Assembly: GCF_021582895.2 (NCBI RefSeq)
Contig: NZ_CP091139.2
Span: 744,001-808,000 of the forward strand
Direction: 5' to 3'
Length of the DNA stretch: 64,000 nucleotides
DNA from: Microbacterium elymi
Lineage (GTDB): Bacteria > Actinomycetota > Actinomycetes > Actinomycetales > Microbacteriaceae
Shown here in pieces: positions 9,263-20,787 of this stretch. The position numbers were made by a program, and so were the translations under genes. How positions within the stretch are numbered: the first letter of the stretch is position 1; every line of letters begins with the position of its first letter. The notes beneath the pieces are model-generated. The model was given only the letters and a program-made list of their open reading frames with translations. It made no database searches and was not told the origin of the DNA.

Positions 9263-11025
9263 TCAGGCTATCGCGGGCTCGCCCTCCGCCCCGGCGCCGG
9301 TGGCGGGCGACGGCGTGGCCGCGTGCACGGCCGCGACGGCCCGGGCCACCTCGGCATCGCAGGCCGCGGCATCCCACCCCAGCACCGGCGCGACGGCGTC
9401 GGCCACCTCGCGCGCGGCGTCCTCGCTCGCCTGCCCGGTGAACGCGATGCTCGTGCGGCGCATCAGCAGGTCCTCGAGGTGGTGCACGGCCTCGGTGCGG
9501 GCCAGGTGGCGCAGCTCGCCGGTGCTGTACTCGGCGACGGTGCGCAGCGCGGCGTCGTCGGGGTCGTCGCCGATCGCGGCGATCACGTCGGCCGCGATCG
9601 TCCCGTAACGCGACAGCAGCACCCCGGCCCGCACCGGGCCCACCGCCGTCCCGTGGTCGGCGATCCACTGCTGCCGGGCGCGCTCGGTCACCGGGAACCC
9701 GAGGCCGCCGCCGATCGGCAGCCCCCGGGTCGACCGTCGGCGCGGCCACCCGAGCGCCTGCAGCGTGCGATCGGTCAGGTGCTCCGCGGACGCCCGGAAG
9801 GTGGTCCACTTTCCGCCGACCAGACTCAGGATCGCAGCATCCGCCCGGCCCGGCAGCCGCTCCTGCTCGATCCGGTAGTCGCGCGAGACGAACCCGGGGG
9901 CCAGGTCGCCGTGGCCGGGCAGCGGGCGCACCCCGGCATAGCGGTAGACGATCTGGTCGCGGGCGACCGGGATTCCGGGCAGCACGTGCGCGATCAGCCC
10001 GAGGAAGTAGTCGACTTCGGCGTCGGTGCACACGATCGGGTCGGCCATGTCGTGCTCGAGGTCGGTGGTGCCCACCAGCACCCGCCCCTTCAGCGGGTAG
10101 ATGAGCACGATCCGTCCGTCGCGGTGCTCGAAGAACAGCTCCCGGCCGCCGGTGGCCGCGAGCAGATCGGGGTGGTCCAGGACGATGTGCGATCCCTTCG
10201 TGCCGCCCATGTAGCGGGTGGGCTCACGCAGCTCGGCGTTGGTCAGGTCGACCCACGGGCCGGTCGCATTGACGACGACGGATGCCGTGAACCGCACCTC
10301 GTCGCCGGTGTCGGCATCGCGCAGCACGACGCGGCCGTCGTCGAGGCCGACCGCCGCGGTGTAGTTGGCCGCGCGGGCGCGGTCCGCCCCGCCCTCCGCC
10401 GCGCGGGCCGAGGCCACGCCGTCGCGCAGCACGTCCAGCGCGAGCCGCTCGGGGTCGCGCAGCGACGCATCCCAGTACGTCGCCGTGTACTTCACCTCGG
10501 GGTTCAGGTGCGGCATCCGCCGCAGCGAGCCCCTCCGCCCGTGGAACGCGTGCCGCGGCACCCGGCCGCCGCCGCGCGAGAACGAGTCGTAGATCACCAG
10601 GCCGATCTTGATCAGCGCGGCACCGCGCTCGCGCGGCGCCCCCACGCCATGGCGCAGGAACCGCAGCGGCGCGGAGAGCACGCCGGAGAACGTGGAGAAG
10701 ATCGGGATCGTGGTCTGCAGCGGCCGCACGTAGTGCGGCGCGGTGCGCAGCGCATGTTGCGCTCGGTGACCGCCTCGTGCACGAGCCGGAACTCGCCGTT
10801 CTCCAGGTAGCGGATGCCGCCGTGGATCATGTGGCTGGAGGCCGCAGAGGCGCCCCCGGCGAAGTCCCCGCGCTCGACCAGCGCGACATCCACACCCTGC
10901 AGGGCGAGGTCGCGGAAGGTCGCGATGCCGTTGATGCCGCCGCCGACCACCAGCACGTCCGCGTACGGCCGCGCCCGCAACCGCGCGAACCCGTCCCGAT
11001 CCAGCGTTCCCGTGCCGTCGTCCAT
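9263..11025 (-). CDS. glpD: Aerobic glycerol-3-phosphate dehydrogenase
   Basis: This FAD-dependent, membrane-associated enzyme oxidises glycerol 3-phosphate to dihydroxyacetone phosphate and feeds electrons to the quinone pool. The repaired protein has about 586-587 residues. The N-terminus has the FAD motif DVLVVGGGINGIATFRDLAL, then GGASAASSHMIHGGIRYLE. Later blocks include NATGPWVDLTN, KGSHIVLDHPDL, PLKGRVLVGTTDLEHD and VGGKWTTFRASAEHL. The frame breaks once near 10758, in a stretch ATGCGCTGCGCACC, where either one base is missing or two are extra. It is 26 bases upstream of glpK, so the two are very likely one transcript. The riboflavin operon is divergent. Confidence 0.93.
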
Positions 11026-11110
11026 GCGTCCCCCTGCCTCCAGGCTATGTCGGTCTGAGGCGGGAATGATCCAGGTGCACGCGCGTTGGGTAGACTCGGA
11101 GCGTTAACGT

Positions 11111-11265
11111 GCTCCGGGGTCGGTGAGAATCCGAACCGGCGGTGACAGTCCGCGAGCCGCGGACGCGCATCCTCGAGATGCCGACGCGGTTGACCCGGTG
11201 CAATTCCGGGACCGACGGTGATGCGATGGTCCGCCATCGCGAGTCCGGATGGGAGGCAGCGACGC
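11111..11265 (+). ncRNA. FMN riboswitch (RFN element)
   Basis: The conserved RFN blocks are present in order: GGGGTCGGTGAGAATCCGAA, CCGGCGGTGACAGTCCGCGAGCC, GGTTGACCCGGTGCAATTCCGGGACCGACGGTGA and AGTCCGGATGGGAGGCAGCG. This aptamer binds FMN and lowers expression of riboflavin genes when FMN is plentiful. It sits about 65 bases upstream of the ribD start, as expected. I did not resolve the expression platform. In actinobacteria it often works on translation, and no clear intrinsic terminator with a U-run follows. Confidence 0.95.
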
Positions 11266-11330
11266 GCAGCGCATCATTCGATGTGCTGCCGCCGCCCGCC
11301 CCGGAGCCACCAGGCCAATCGGGAGTGCGG

Positions 11331-12367
11331 ATGCCGGCGAGCAGGATCGAGCAGGACGCCATGCGTCGTGCGCTCGAACTCGCCCGGCGCGGCCCCCGCG
11401 GCGTGAACCCGCAGGTGGGTGCGGTCATCCTCTCCCCGGACGGGCGGATCCTCGCCGAAGGCTGGCATCACGGCGCCGGCACCCCGCACGCCGAGGTCGA
11501 CGCGCTGTCCCACCTGCAGCCCGGACAATCCCGTGGGGCCACCGCGGTGGTCACCCTCGAGCCGTGCAACCACACCGGCCGCACCGGCCCGTGTGCGCTC
11601 GCCCTGATCGAGGCCGGCGTCGCCCGCGTCGTGTTCAGCGCCGAGGATCCCGGCCTCCGCTCCGGCGGCGGTGCCGCCCGGCTGCGCGCCGCGGGGGTGG
11701 ATGTCTCCGGCGGCGTGCTCGTCGACGACGGCGTCGCCCTGATCGAGGACTGGCTGATCGCGACCCGGCTGGGGCGTCCGTTCATCACGGTGAAGTGGGC
11801 GCAGAGCCTGGACGGCCGGGCCGCGGCATCCGATGGCACGAGCCGGTGGATCACCGGACCGGCCGCCCGCGCCGACGTGCACGAGCGGCGCGGCGCCTCC
11901 GACGCGATCCTCGTCGGCACCGGCACCGTGCTGGCCGACGACCCCGCCCTCACCGCCCGCACCCGCGACGGCCGACTGACCGACGACCAGCCCGTCCCGG
12001 TCGTGCTGGGCACGCGCCCGATCCCGGCGGACGCGGCCGTGCACCGGCATCCGCACCCCCTCTGTTCTACGACGATCTGCGCGCCGCCGTCGACGACCTG
12101 CATGCGCGCGGCATGCACCGGCTGTTCGTGGAGGGCGGCCCCACGGTCGCCAGCGCGTTCCTGCGCGCCGGACTGGCCGACGAGGTCCTCGCGTACACCG
12201 CACCGGTCCTGCTCGGCGGCGACCGGATGGCGATCACCGACGTCGGCGTGGACACCATCGCGGCGGCACGCCGATTGCGCGTGACGTCGATCGAGAAGCT
12301 CGGCGACGACCTGCTGATCGTCGCGCACCCCCGCCCGGACGCGCCCCGGGCCGAAAGGAGATCGTAG
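11331..12367 (+). CDS. ribD: Bifunctional riboflavin deaminase/reductase RibD
   Basis: RibD carries out the deaminase and reductase steps that turn the first pyrimidine product of GTP into 5-amino-6-ribitylaminouracil phosphate. The N-terminal zinc deaminase shows HAEVDAL and PCNHTGRTGPC. The C-terminal reductase contains KWAQSLDGRAAASDGTSRWI, VGTGTVLADDP and VEGGPTVASAFLRAGLADE. The repaired length is about 345 residues. The frame breaks near 12057, where a C-run (HPHP segment) seems one base short. The reading continues as LFYDDLRAAV. The stop TAG is directly followed by the ribE ATG. I start at the ATG at 11331, just after the riboswitch. Confidence 0.92.
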
Positions 12368-13033
12368 ATGTTCACCGGAATCATCGAGGAGATCGGGCAG
12401 ATCACCGCCGTCGAACCGGCCGGTGACGGCACCCGTCTCACGGTGCACGCCCCGACCGCCGTCACCGACGCGGGGCACGGCGACTCCATCGCGGTGTCGG
12501 GGGTGTGTCTGACGGTCGTCGACCGCGGCACGGACTGGTTCACCGCCGACGTGATGCGCCAGACGCTGGACATGTCGACCCTGGACGAGGCGGCCACCGG
12601 CCGGCGGGTGAACATCGAGCGCGCCCTCACCGCCGACGACCGCCTCGGCGGCCACATCGTGCAGGGCCACATCGACGGCACCGGCGAGATCCTCGACGTG
12701 CGACCGGGCGAGGGGTGGCGGGTGCTGCGGATCGGGATGCCGGCGGCCCTGGCCGACCTCGTCGTCGACAAGGGGTCGATCTCGGTGGACGGCGTCTCGC
12801 TCACGGTGAGCGCGGCGAGCCCCGCCACGGCCGCCGAGCCCTGGTTCGAGGTGTCACTGATCCCCGAGACCCTCGAGGCGACCACCCTCGGCGAGCGCGC
12901 ACCTGGCGAGCGCGTGAACCTCGAGACCGACATCCTGGCCCGGCACGTGCGACGCCTGCTGGCCTTCTCCCCGACCGCGGCCGTCCCCGCCGCATTCGCC
13001 GCCGCATCCGCATCGACCGAAGGGGTCGCATGA
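12368..13033 (+). CDS. ribE: Riboflavin synthase alpha subunit
   Basis: This enzyme dismutates two molecules of 6,7-dimethyl-8-ribityllumazine to riboflavin. The 221-residue frame is intact. It begins [12 protein letters not shown], the hallmark N-terminus, and has the two lumazine-binding repeats typical of the family. Repeat features include [13 protein letters not shown] with [12 protein letters not shown] in the first half, and [11 protein letters not shown] with an [14 protein letters not shown] end in the second. It starts one base after the ribD stop and its own stop overlaps the ribBA start (ATGA), which points to translational coupling within the operon. Confidence 0.96.
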   Translation: MFTGIIEEIGQITAVEPAGDGTRLTVHAPTAVTDAGHGDSIAVSGVCLTVVDRGTDWFTADVMRQTLDMSTLDEAATGRRVNIERALTADDRLGGHIVQGHIDGTGEILDVRPGEGWRVLRIGMPAALADLVVDKGSISVDGVSLTVSAASPATAAEPWFEVSLIPETLEATTLGERAPGERVNLETDILARHVRRLLAFSPTAAVPAAFAAASASTEGVA

Positions 13034-14332
13034 TGAGCCTGTCCACCATCCCCGAAGCGCTGGAGAGCCTGCGCGCGGGCCGCCCGGTGCTCGTCGCCGA
13101 CGACGAGAACCGCGAGAACGAGGGCGACGTCATCCTGTCGGCCCAGCTGGCGACGCCCGAATGGCTCGCGTGGACGATCCGCTACTCCAGCGGCTACCTG
13201 TGCGCACCGATGCCCGCCGAGTGGGCCGACCGGCTCGATCTGCCGCCGATGGTCGCGCACAACGAGGACTCGCGCGGCACCGCCTACACGGTGAGCGTGG
13301 ACGCCGCCGACCGCATCTCGACCGGGATCAGCGCCGCCGACCGCGCGCACACGCTGAACGTGCTCGCCAACGCGGAGGCCACGCCCGCGTCGGTGATCCG
13401 CCCCGGGCACGTGCTGCCGCTTGCGCGCGGTGGACGGCGGCGTGCGCGAGCGCAGCGGCCACACCGAGGCGGCCGTCGACCTGATGCGGCTGGCGGGGCT
13501 GACCCCGGTCGGCGCGATCGCCGAGGTCGTCGCCGACGACGGCGGCATGATGCGACTGCCCGGACTCATCGAGATGGGCGAGCGCGAGAACATCCCGGTG
13601 ATCACCATCGAGCAGCTGATCGCGTACCTGGACGAGCACGAGCCGCGCACCGAGCCGCCGGCGCACAAGCGCCGCGTGAGCCTGCGGGCCGAGGCATCCG
13701 TCCCCACCGCGCACGGACGGTTCCGGTTCCTGGCGTACAAGGACCGGATCACCGGCACCGACCACCTGGCTCTGGTCTCGGGCGACCTGTCCGACGAGGC
13801 GCCGCTGGTGCGGGTGCATTCGGAGTGCCTGACCGGCGAGGCGTTCGGATCGCTGAAGTGCGAGTGCGGCCCGCAGCTGCAGGCGGCCCTGGATGCCGTC
13901 GCCGCCGAGGGCGGAGTGGTCGTCTACATGCGCGGCCACGAGGGACGCGGCATCGGACTGATCAACAAGCTGCGCGCGTACAGCCTGCAGGAGGGCGGAC
14001 TGGACACGGTCGACGCGAACCTGGCCCTGGGCCTGCCCGCCGACGCCCGCGACTATGCCGCCGCGGCGGGCATCCTCGCCGACCTGGGCGTGCAGCGGGT
14101 GCGGCTGCTGACCAACAATACCGACAAGGTGACGCGCTTGCGCGCGCTGGGCCTGGACATCGTCGAGCAGGTGCCGCTGCTGGTCGGCGTCGGGCCGAAC
14201 AACCACCAGTACTTGGAGACCAAGCGCGACCGGATGGGCCACATCATCGACGCGGACGACCTGGCCGAGGCGCTGGCCGGGATGCATGGGTCGGACGGCG
14301 ATGCGCCGCAGCACGAGGGAGCGAACGCGTGA
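13030..14332 (+). CDS. ribBA: Bifunctional DHBP synthase/GTP cyclohydrolase II
   Basis: The N-terminal RibB domain makes 3,4-dihydroxy-2-butanone 4-phosphate from ribulose 5-phosphate, and the C-terminal RibA domain opens GTP. The repaired protein has about 433 residues. RibB motifs include [12 protein letters not shown], the acidic loop of the active site, and [16 protein letters not shown]. RibA shows [21 protein letters not shown] (zinc cysteines) and [15 protein letters not shown]. The frame breaks at about 13420, where CTTGCGC replaces CTGCGC just before the DGG segment. The ATG at 13030 overlaps the ribE stop, and the end overlaps the ribH start (GTGA). Confidence 0.94.
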
Positions 14333-14802
14333 GCGGAACGGGAGCGCCCTCGGCGCGGCCGGTGGACGGGACCGGGCTGGACGTCGTGGTGATCGCGGCG
14401 GCCTGGCACGAGACGATCATGGACGGGCTCATCGCCGGGGCGCAGCGCACGCTGGATGCGGCCGGCGCCGCGCACCGGCTGGTGCGCGTGCCGGGGTCGT
14501 TCGAGCTCGCGGTGGCGGCGCAGGCCGCGTTCGCCGGCGGCGCGGATGCGGCGGTCGCGCTGGGCGTGATCATCCGCGGCGGCACCCCGCACTTCGAGTA
14601 CGTCTCGGCGGCGACCACGGACGGCTTGAATCGCGTCGCGCTGGATGCCGGCCGTCCGGTCGGCTTCGGGGTGCTGACGTGCGACGACGAGCAGCAGGGG
14701 CTGGACCGCGCCGGCCTCCCCGGATCACAGGAGGACAAGGGCGCCGAGGCCGCCGAGGCCGCGATGCGGATGGTCGGGGTGCTGCGCGCGCTGCGCGGCT
14801 GA
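14329..14802 (+). CDS. ribH: 6,7-dimethyl-8-ribityllumazine synthase
   Basis: RibH condenses 5-amino-6-ribitylaminouracil with dihydroxybutanone phosphate to make lumazine, the substrate of riboflavin synthase. The intact 157-residue frame has the family blocks [44 protein letters not shown] and the C-terminal [18 protein letters not shown]. Family members usually read TPHF(D/E)YV and FGVLT, as seen here. The GTG start overlaps the ribBA stop by two bases, which makes it the last gene of the riboswitch-controlled operon. Three 28-bp repeats begin at the stop codon. Confidence 0.96.
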   Translation: MSGTGAPSARPVDGTGLDVVVIAAAWHETIMDGLIAGAQRTLDAAGAAHRLVRVPGSFELAVAAQAAFAGGADAAVALGVIIRGGTPHFEYVSAATTDGLNRVALDAGRPVGFGVLTCDDEQQGLDRAGLPGSQEDKGAEAAEAAMRMVGVLRALRG

Positions 14803-14884
14803 GCCTGCCTGGTTGATCCTGTGCGGTCGAGCCTGCATGGTTGATCCTGTGCGGTCGAGCCTGCATGGTTGATCCTGTGCGGTC
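14801..14884. repeat. Three tandem 28-bp repeats after ribH
   Basis: The unit GAGCCTGCATGGTTGATCCT plus GTGCGGTC is repeated three times, with one base changed in the first copy. The first unit starts at the ribH stop codon. I see no protein-coding or RNA role. Confidence 0.85.
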
Positions 14885-14939
14885 GAGGTCTCATCGCCGG
14901 TCGAGGCCATCCGGCCGCGCCCGGTCGAGAATCGCCGAA

Positions 14940-14998
14940 ACCGGGGATCCTCCGCCAGACCAAGGGCATCCCCGTCGGTCTGACGAGGATGCCCCGGT
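14940..14998. terminator. Bidirectional terminator candidate between ribH and the DUF2269 gene
   Basis: ACCGGGGATCCTCCGCCAGACC and GGTCTGACGAGGATGCCCCG (plus GT) form an imperfect stem of about 22 pairs around a short loop. It lies between two convergent genes, which is where a bidirectional terminator is expected. No U-run follows, as is common in high-GC actinobacteria. Confidence 0.6.
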
Positions 14999-15028
14999 CT
15001 CAGCGTCCGGCGGCGCCGGTGCCGCGCG

Positions 15029-15473
15029 TCAGGGCTTCCAGATCATGAGCACGACCACCACGAGCAGGCAGCGTGGCGATGCCGCTGCTGCCGGCGATCG
15101 CGCCGTAGCCGGCCGGCTTGGCCGCAGCATCCGCGCCCGCGGCCTCGGCCTGGTCCGCCGCCTTGTTCATCTGGGGCACCACGACGAAGACGGTGAGCAC
15201 GAACGCGATCACGTAGGCGATGATCGACCACAGAATCCACGGGGTGGTGAAGCTCAGGTCGTACTCCTTGGGCGCCATCCCCATCGCGCCGAAGCCGAAG
15301 ATGAAGGTCAGCAGCGACAGCCAGGAGAAGAGCACGGTCGACTTGGCCAGCGACCGCGCCTGGCCTGCGTTCCCGGAGCGGAGCGTGCGCAGCCCGGTCA
15401 TCGGGATGATCGCCATCGGACCGACGATGAAGACGGCGCTGGCGACGTGCAGGATGCTCATGACAGTGTCCAT
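15029..15473 (-). CDS. DUF2269-like integral membrane protein
   Basis: This is a small membrane protein of about 147 residues with four predicted hydrophobic helices. It starts MDTVMSILHVASAVFIVGPMA and has a later segment IIAYVIAFVLTVFVVVPQMN followed by an alanine-rich stretch. The arrangement resembles the DUF2269 family, whose function is unknown. One extra C at about 15071 (CTGCCTGCTC for CTGCTGCTC) breaks the last helix. Without it the protein ends LLVVVVLMIWKP at the TGA whose complement is at 15029-15031. It is convergent with ribH and has no obvious operon partner. Confidence 0.7.
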
Positions 15474-15574
15474 GCCCCAAGCTTACGTCACACTGAAGGT
15501 GCCCGCCGCCCCTCCCGTCTCCCGTCCCCGTCTCCCGTCCCTATTCCCGTCCCGTCCCTATTCCCGTCCCGTCC

Positions 15575-15634
15575 GTGAGCCGTCAGAAGTGGTCGGAATC
15601 ACACGCGGGATTCCGACCGGTTCTGACGAGTCAC
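15575..15634. repeat. Dispersed 60-bp palindromic repeat, copy 2
   Basis: The left arm GTGAGCCGTCAGAAGTGGTC plus GGAATC pairs with GATTCCGACCGGTTCTGACG plus AGTCAC around an eight-base loop, with only four mismatched positions. It is upstream of the DUF559 gene at 15711. A third copy follows the same gene. Confidence 0.85.
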
Positions 15635-15710
15635 ATCCGGGGGCGGATGCCGGTGGCCGGCGCTGTGGATAACTTCGACGCGGGTGAGGGGCGACGCGAC
15701 ATGCTGGGGG

Positions 15711-16611
15711 ATGCCCCGGCGTCCCGCTCCTCTTCCCGATCCCTTCCCCGGGCGGTCGTTCTCGGTCGCGACCGCACGTGCCCACGGCATCCCGCGCGGC
15801 CGCACGCGGGCGCAGGATCTCACCCGCCCGCACCGCGGCGTCCGGTCGCCCGCCGGCGTGGCGCTGCCCTTCGGGCACGAATGCGCGGCGCTGCAGACGC
15901 GGCTGCCGGCATCGGCCGCGTTCAGCCACGTGACGGCCGCCCGGCTGCACGATCTGCCGCTGCCGCTCGCGCTGGAGAGCGAGGATGTCTTCGACGTGAT
16001 GGTGCCTCGCGGGCGGGCGCCGCGCGGCAAGCGGGTGCGCGGCCACGAGTCCGCGTTCGACGAGAAGGACGCCGACACGCGGACGCGCGTGCCCGCCACC
16101 ACACCGGAGCGCACGTTCTGCGACCTCGCATCGATGCTCACGCTCGCCCAGCTCGTTGCCGTCGGCGATGTGATCGTGCGCCGGGGCGGGTCGTCCGCGC
16201 GCACACGACTGACGGCGGCGGTCGCGTCCCATCCGCGCCGCACGTACCGGCGACGGCTCCTTCGGGCTCTGCAGCCTGCTCGACCCGAAGTCCGAATCGC
16301 CGAAGGAGTCCGAGCTGCGCGTATTGATCATCGAGGCCGGTTTCGCTCCGCCCGCGGTGAACCGGGACGTGGTCGACGGCGATGCGGCGTTCGTCGCCCG
16401 CGTCGACCTCGCATATCCCGACCTGAAGATCGCGATCGAGTACGAGGGCGACCAGCACCGCGAAGACCGGACCCAGTGGCGGAAGGACCTGGCGCGCCGC
16501 CGCCGTCTGGAGGCGCTCGGATGGGTCTATCTCGCCGTCACCCAGGCCGACCTCGACGATCCCGAGGACTTCCTCGCCGACCTGCGCACCGCCCTGGCCC
16601 GCCGGTCGTGA
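15711..16611 (+). CDS. DUF559/VSR-like endonuclease-domain protein
   Basis: The repaired protein has about 299 residues. The N-terminal 180 residues resemble the AbiEi-like or transcription-regulator-like region found before DUF559 domains in actinobacteria (HVTAARLHDLPLPLALESEDVFDVMVPRG and TTPERTFCDLASML). The C-terminal part has the nuclease-like motif DLAYPDLKIAIEYEGDQH, then DRTQWRKDLARRRRLEALGW, which fits a PD-(D/E)xK fold. The substrate is unknown. One extra base at about 16274 (CTGCAGCCTG for CTGAGCCTG) splits the frame. The gene is bracketed by two copies of one palindrome (15575-15634 and 16622-16681), which is unusual. The ATG at 15711 follows GGGGG and is my best guess for the start. 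Confidence 0.7.
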
Positions 16612-16621
16612 CTCCCCTCTC

Positions 16622-16681
16622 GTGACTCGTCAGAAGCGGTCGGTATCGCCGCACGAATTCCGACCACAACTGACGAGTCAC
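16622..16681. repeat. Dispersed 60-bp palindromic repeat, copy 3
   Basis: GTGACTCGTCAGAAGCGGTC and the complement ending TGACGAGTCAC form a long hairpin of the same family as copies at 4523 and 15575. It begins 11 bases after the DUF559 stop codon, so it may also terminate that transcript. Confidence 0.85.
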
Positions 16682-16682
16682 G

Positions 16683-16805
16683 GACGTGGATGCCGGGGTG
16701 AGGGCACCCGGGGGCGCGGGGGTGAGGGCACCGGGCGCGAGAGTGAGGGCACCGGGCGCGGGGGTGAGGGCACCGCGGGGGCGCGGGGTGAGGGCCCACG
16801 GGTCC
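16683..16805. repeat. G-rich degenerate tandem repeat
   Basis: About five imperfect copies of a 20-22 bp unit GTGAGGGCACCGGGCGCGGG follow each other between the palindrome and the ABC permease gene. The G-runs are spaced so that quadruplexes could form, but I cannot show that. No gene is visible here. Confidence 0.7.
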
Positions 16806-16830
16806 AGGGGGTGGGGATGCCGGGGGCCCG

Positions 16831-17664
16831 TCAGTCCAGGAAGAGGGCGCGCAGGCGCTTGGTGGTGAAGACCAGGCCAACCGCGATCATCACGAGGTAG
16901 TAGAGGACGTGCCAGATCATCGCGGTCGTGAACGCGCCCGTGGTCAGTGCCCGGATCAGCTCGACGCCGTGCCACAGCGGGAACGCCATGATCACGCCCT
17001 GGATCCAGTCCGGGTAGATCGAGATCGGGTACAGGGTCGCCGAGAACAGGAACATCGGCAGCAGCACGATGTTCACCCAGTCCATGTGCTGGAACGTCTT
17101 CATGTAGCTGGTCACGGCCATGCCCAGGCTCGCGAACCCGAACGCCACCAGCAGCACGGCCGGGATCGCGAGGATCGCCGTCGCCGCCAGGTTCAGCCCG
17201 AACGCCTGCATGATGATCATGAATCCGCACGCGTACAGCAGTCCGCGCAGCAGCGCATACAGGATCTCGCCGAACGCGACATCCAGCGGGCCCAGCGAGG
17301 TCGCCAGCATCCCCTCGTAGAGCTTGCCGTAGTTCAGCTTGAAGAACACGTTCCAGGTCGAGTCGTAGATCGCGCCGTTCATCGCCGAGACCGCCAGCAG
17401 CGCGGGCGCGATGTAGGCGGCGTACGACACCGATCCGCCGCCGGGCACGTCCACGTCGCCGATGAAGGTGCCCAGCCCGAGGCCCATGGATGCCAGGTAG
17501 AAGACCGGCTCGAAGAAGCCGGACAGGATGACCACCCAGCTCGAGGAGCGCGCCGCGATCAGCCCGCGCTGCACGACGGCACCGGGGTTGCCCGCCCACA
17601 GGGCGCGCACGCCGCCGCGCCGCGAGCTCACCTCGGGCCGCAGGTCCTGCGCCACATCCGTCAT
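16831..17664 (-). CDS. ABC-2 type transporter permease, second of pair
   Basis: This is a 277-residue integral membrane subunit of an ABC-2 exporter (DrrB/NodJ-like). It has about six hydrophobic helices and the conserved ABC-2 segment FLFSATLYPISIYPDWIQGVIMAFPLWHGVELIRAL near residue 200. The frame is intact and the stop lies close to the G-rich repeats. Its ATG overlaps the stop of the upstream permease gene (17661-18565), so the two are translationally coupled. Together with the ATPase at 18562-19504 they form a three-gene exporter. The substrate is unknown: drugs, lipids and polysaccharide precursors are all known for the family. Confidence 0.9.
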   Translation of the reverse strand: MTDVAQDLRPEVSSRRGGVRALWAGNPGAVVQRGLIAARSSSWVVILSGFFEPVFYLASMGLGLGTFIGDVDVPGGGSVSYAAYIAPALLAVSAMNGAIYDSTWNVFFKLNYGKLYEGMLATSLGPLDVAFGEILYALLRGLLYACGFMIIMQAFGLNLAATAILAIPAVLLVAFGFASLGMAVTSYMKTFQHMDWVNIVLLPMFLFSATLYPISIYPDWIQGVIMAFPLWHGVELIRALTTGAFTTAMIWHVLYYLVMIAVGLVFTTKRLRALFLD

Positions 17665-18561
17665 TTCGCCAGCCTCCGAGTGAACGCACGACGCACCAGC
17701 AGGTAGCCGCCGACGGTGAGCACGAGCAGGTAGGCCAGGTGCACCACGAGCATCAGCGCATCGACCGGGCCGCCGAACGTGGCCATCCGCCCGAGCTCGG
17801 TGGCGTGCCACAGCGGTGAGACCCAGCCGATCCACTGCAGCCAGACCGGCAGCACCTGAAGCGGGTAGAACGTGCCCGAGAACAGGAACATCGGCATGAA
17901 GACGAAGCGCTGCACGAGCGCGAACTGGCCCTTGTCCTCTTCGAGGGATGCCGCGTATGCCATCAGCGGCATACCGAAGGACAGACCGGCCAGCATGCCC
18001 ACCGGGATGGAGATCCAGCCCGTCGCGGGGGCCGGCACGGTCATCAGGGGGAAGACGGCTCCGAACACCCAGATGAACAGGTAGTAGGCGGCCGCCGCGA
18101 ACAGCATCCGCGCCGAGGCCGCGAGGGTGACGCCGTTCGCGATCTGCGGCGACGACAGCGGCGAGGCGTTGAATCCATAGAAGTAGCGCCGCCACTTGAA
18201 CCCGGCCATCACCGGGTAGGTGAACTCTTCGGACGCCACCGAGATGGTGGCCGTCATCAGCAGCGCAGGCGCCACGAACACCAGGTACGACACGCTCCGG
18301 CCGTCGCCGACCGGAATGTCCTGCTGGATGAGCGCGGCCAGTCCGATCGCGAGGCCGAACAGGTAGACCAGTGGCTGCCGAGCGCGCCGACCACGATCGT
18401 CCAGCCGTACGCGCGCATGGCGCGGAGCATGTGCTCGGTGGCGTACCAGGAGCCGAACCGTCGCGGCAGGCGGCCGCGCTCCAGCGCCTCGGCCCGCAGC
18501 TCGTCCAGCGACGGATGCACGCGGGCGACAGCATCCGGTCCCCCCTGAGCCGGCCGCAGGG

Positions 18562-18565
<4 letters not shown>
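17661..18565 (-). CDS. ABC-2 type transporter permease, first of pair
   Basis: The repaired protein has about 301 residues. A cytoplasmic N-terminal stretch with HPSLDELRAEALERGRLPRRFGSWYATEHM leads into about six membrane helices. The ABC-2 motif FLFSGTFYPLQVLPVWLQWIGWVSPLWHATEL is near residue 230. One base appears missing at about 18373 (GGCAGCCACTGG), and the reading continues as PLVYLFGLAIGLAALIQQDIPVGDG. The ATG at 18565 overlaps the ATPase stop, and its own stop overlaps the next permease. It pairs with the product of 16831-17664. Confidence 0.88.
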
Positions 18566-19504
<939 letters not shown>

Positions 19505-19608
19505 CGCACCACTCTAACCAAGACCGCCGACACGGATCGGCCGTCGCGCATGACGCCGGATGACACGCGGATGCCGCGGCCGGCGCGGCGCCGTTCTACC
19601 ATCGCACG

Positions 19609-20722
19609 GTGACCACTCCCCCGTATCGCGCCGACATCGTCGGAAGCTTCCTGCGCCCCGCCTCCCTGAAGACCGCCCGCCGCCGCCACGCCGACGGCGA
19701 GCTCGACGACGCCGGGCTTGCGCGCGGTGGAGGACGCCGCGATCGACGACCTGGTGCGCGCCCAGCGCGACGCCGGCCTGCAGCCGGCCACCGACGGCGA
19801 GTTCCGGCGGTCGTGGTGGCACTTCGACTTCCTCGGGTTCCTCGGCGGCGTCGACATCGTCGAGCTGGACCACGGCATCCAGTTCCAGGGCGTGCAGACC
19901 AAGCCGCGCGGCGTGGAGATCTCGGGCCCCATCCGGTTCGACGCGCAGCATCCGTTCCTCGACCACTTCCGGTACGTGCGGGATGCCGCGGCCCGCACCG
20001 GAGCCACGCCGAAGTTCAGCATCCCCGCCCCGACCGTGCTCGACTTCCGCCTCGAGCCGGGGCATATCGCCGAATCGGCATATGACGGACGGGACGCCAT
20101 CGTCGACGACCTGGTGCAGGCGTACCGCGACGCGCTGGGGGCCTTCTACGACGCGGGAGCGCGGTACCTGCAGCTGGATGACACCGCGTGGGCCTATCTG
20201 TGCTCGGACGCCGAGCTGGCCAAGGCGCGCGAGCGCGGCATCGACACCGACGGCATCGCCGAGCGCTACGCCGACATCCTCAACCGGGTGCTGGCCGGCA
20301 AGCCCGACGACCTCACCGTCACCACGCACGTGTGTCGCGGCAACTTCCGCTCCACCTGGATCTCGTCCGGCGGGTATGAGCCGATCGCCGAGGCAAGCTG
20401 CTGGACGTGGTGCAGTACGACGGCTACTTCCTCGAGTACGACAGCGACCGCGCCGGCGGGTTCGAGCCGCTGCGGTTCCTGCCGGCCGGCGACAAGACCG
20501 TGGTGCTGGGCCTGGTGACGACCAAGACCGGGCAGCTGGAGAATCCGGACGACATCACGCGCCGCATCGACGAGGCGACCGCGTACGCGCCGCTGGAGCA
20601 AGCTGGCGCTGAGCCCGCAGTGCGGGTTCGCCTCGACCGAAGAGGGCAACGAGCTGTCCGAGGACGAGCAGTGGGCCAAGATCCGCTCGGTGGTCGACAT
20701 CGCGGCGGATGTCTGGCGCTGA
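19609..20722 (+). CDS. MetE-like (cobalamin-independent methionine synthase C-terminal domain) protein
   Basis: This is a stand-alone version of the MetE catalytic barrel, about 370 residues after repair. It starts YRADIVGSFLRP, with DGEFRRSWWHFDF and QLDDTAWAYLC later. The zinc-binding pattern appears as THVCRGN and SPQCGFAS near the C-terminus. Such proteins transfer methyl groups to thiols, but the true substrate of this subgroup is mostly unknown. The frame breaks three times: at 19718 (CTTGCGC for CTGCGC), at about 20394 (GAGGCAAGCTG, unresolved) and at 20600 (CAAGCTG for CAGCTG). All broken pieces keep family conservation. The GTG at 19609 is the likely start. Confidence 0.87.
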
Positions 20723-20787
20723 TCGCGCGCACGGCCCGGGGCTGGATAAGCTGACGACAGTCTCACGACGTCGTCAGGAGTGATCAG

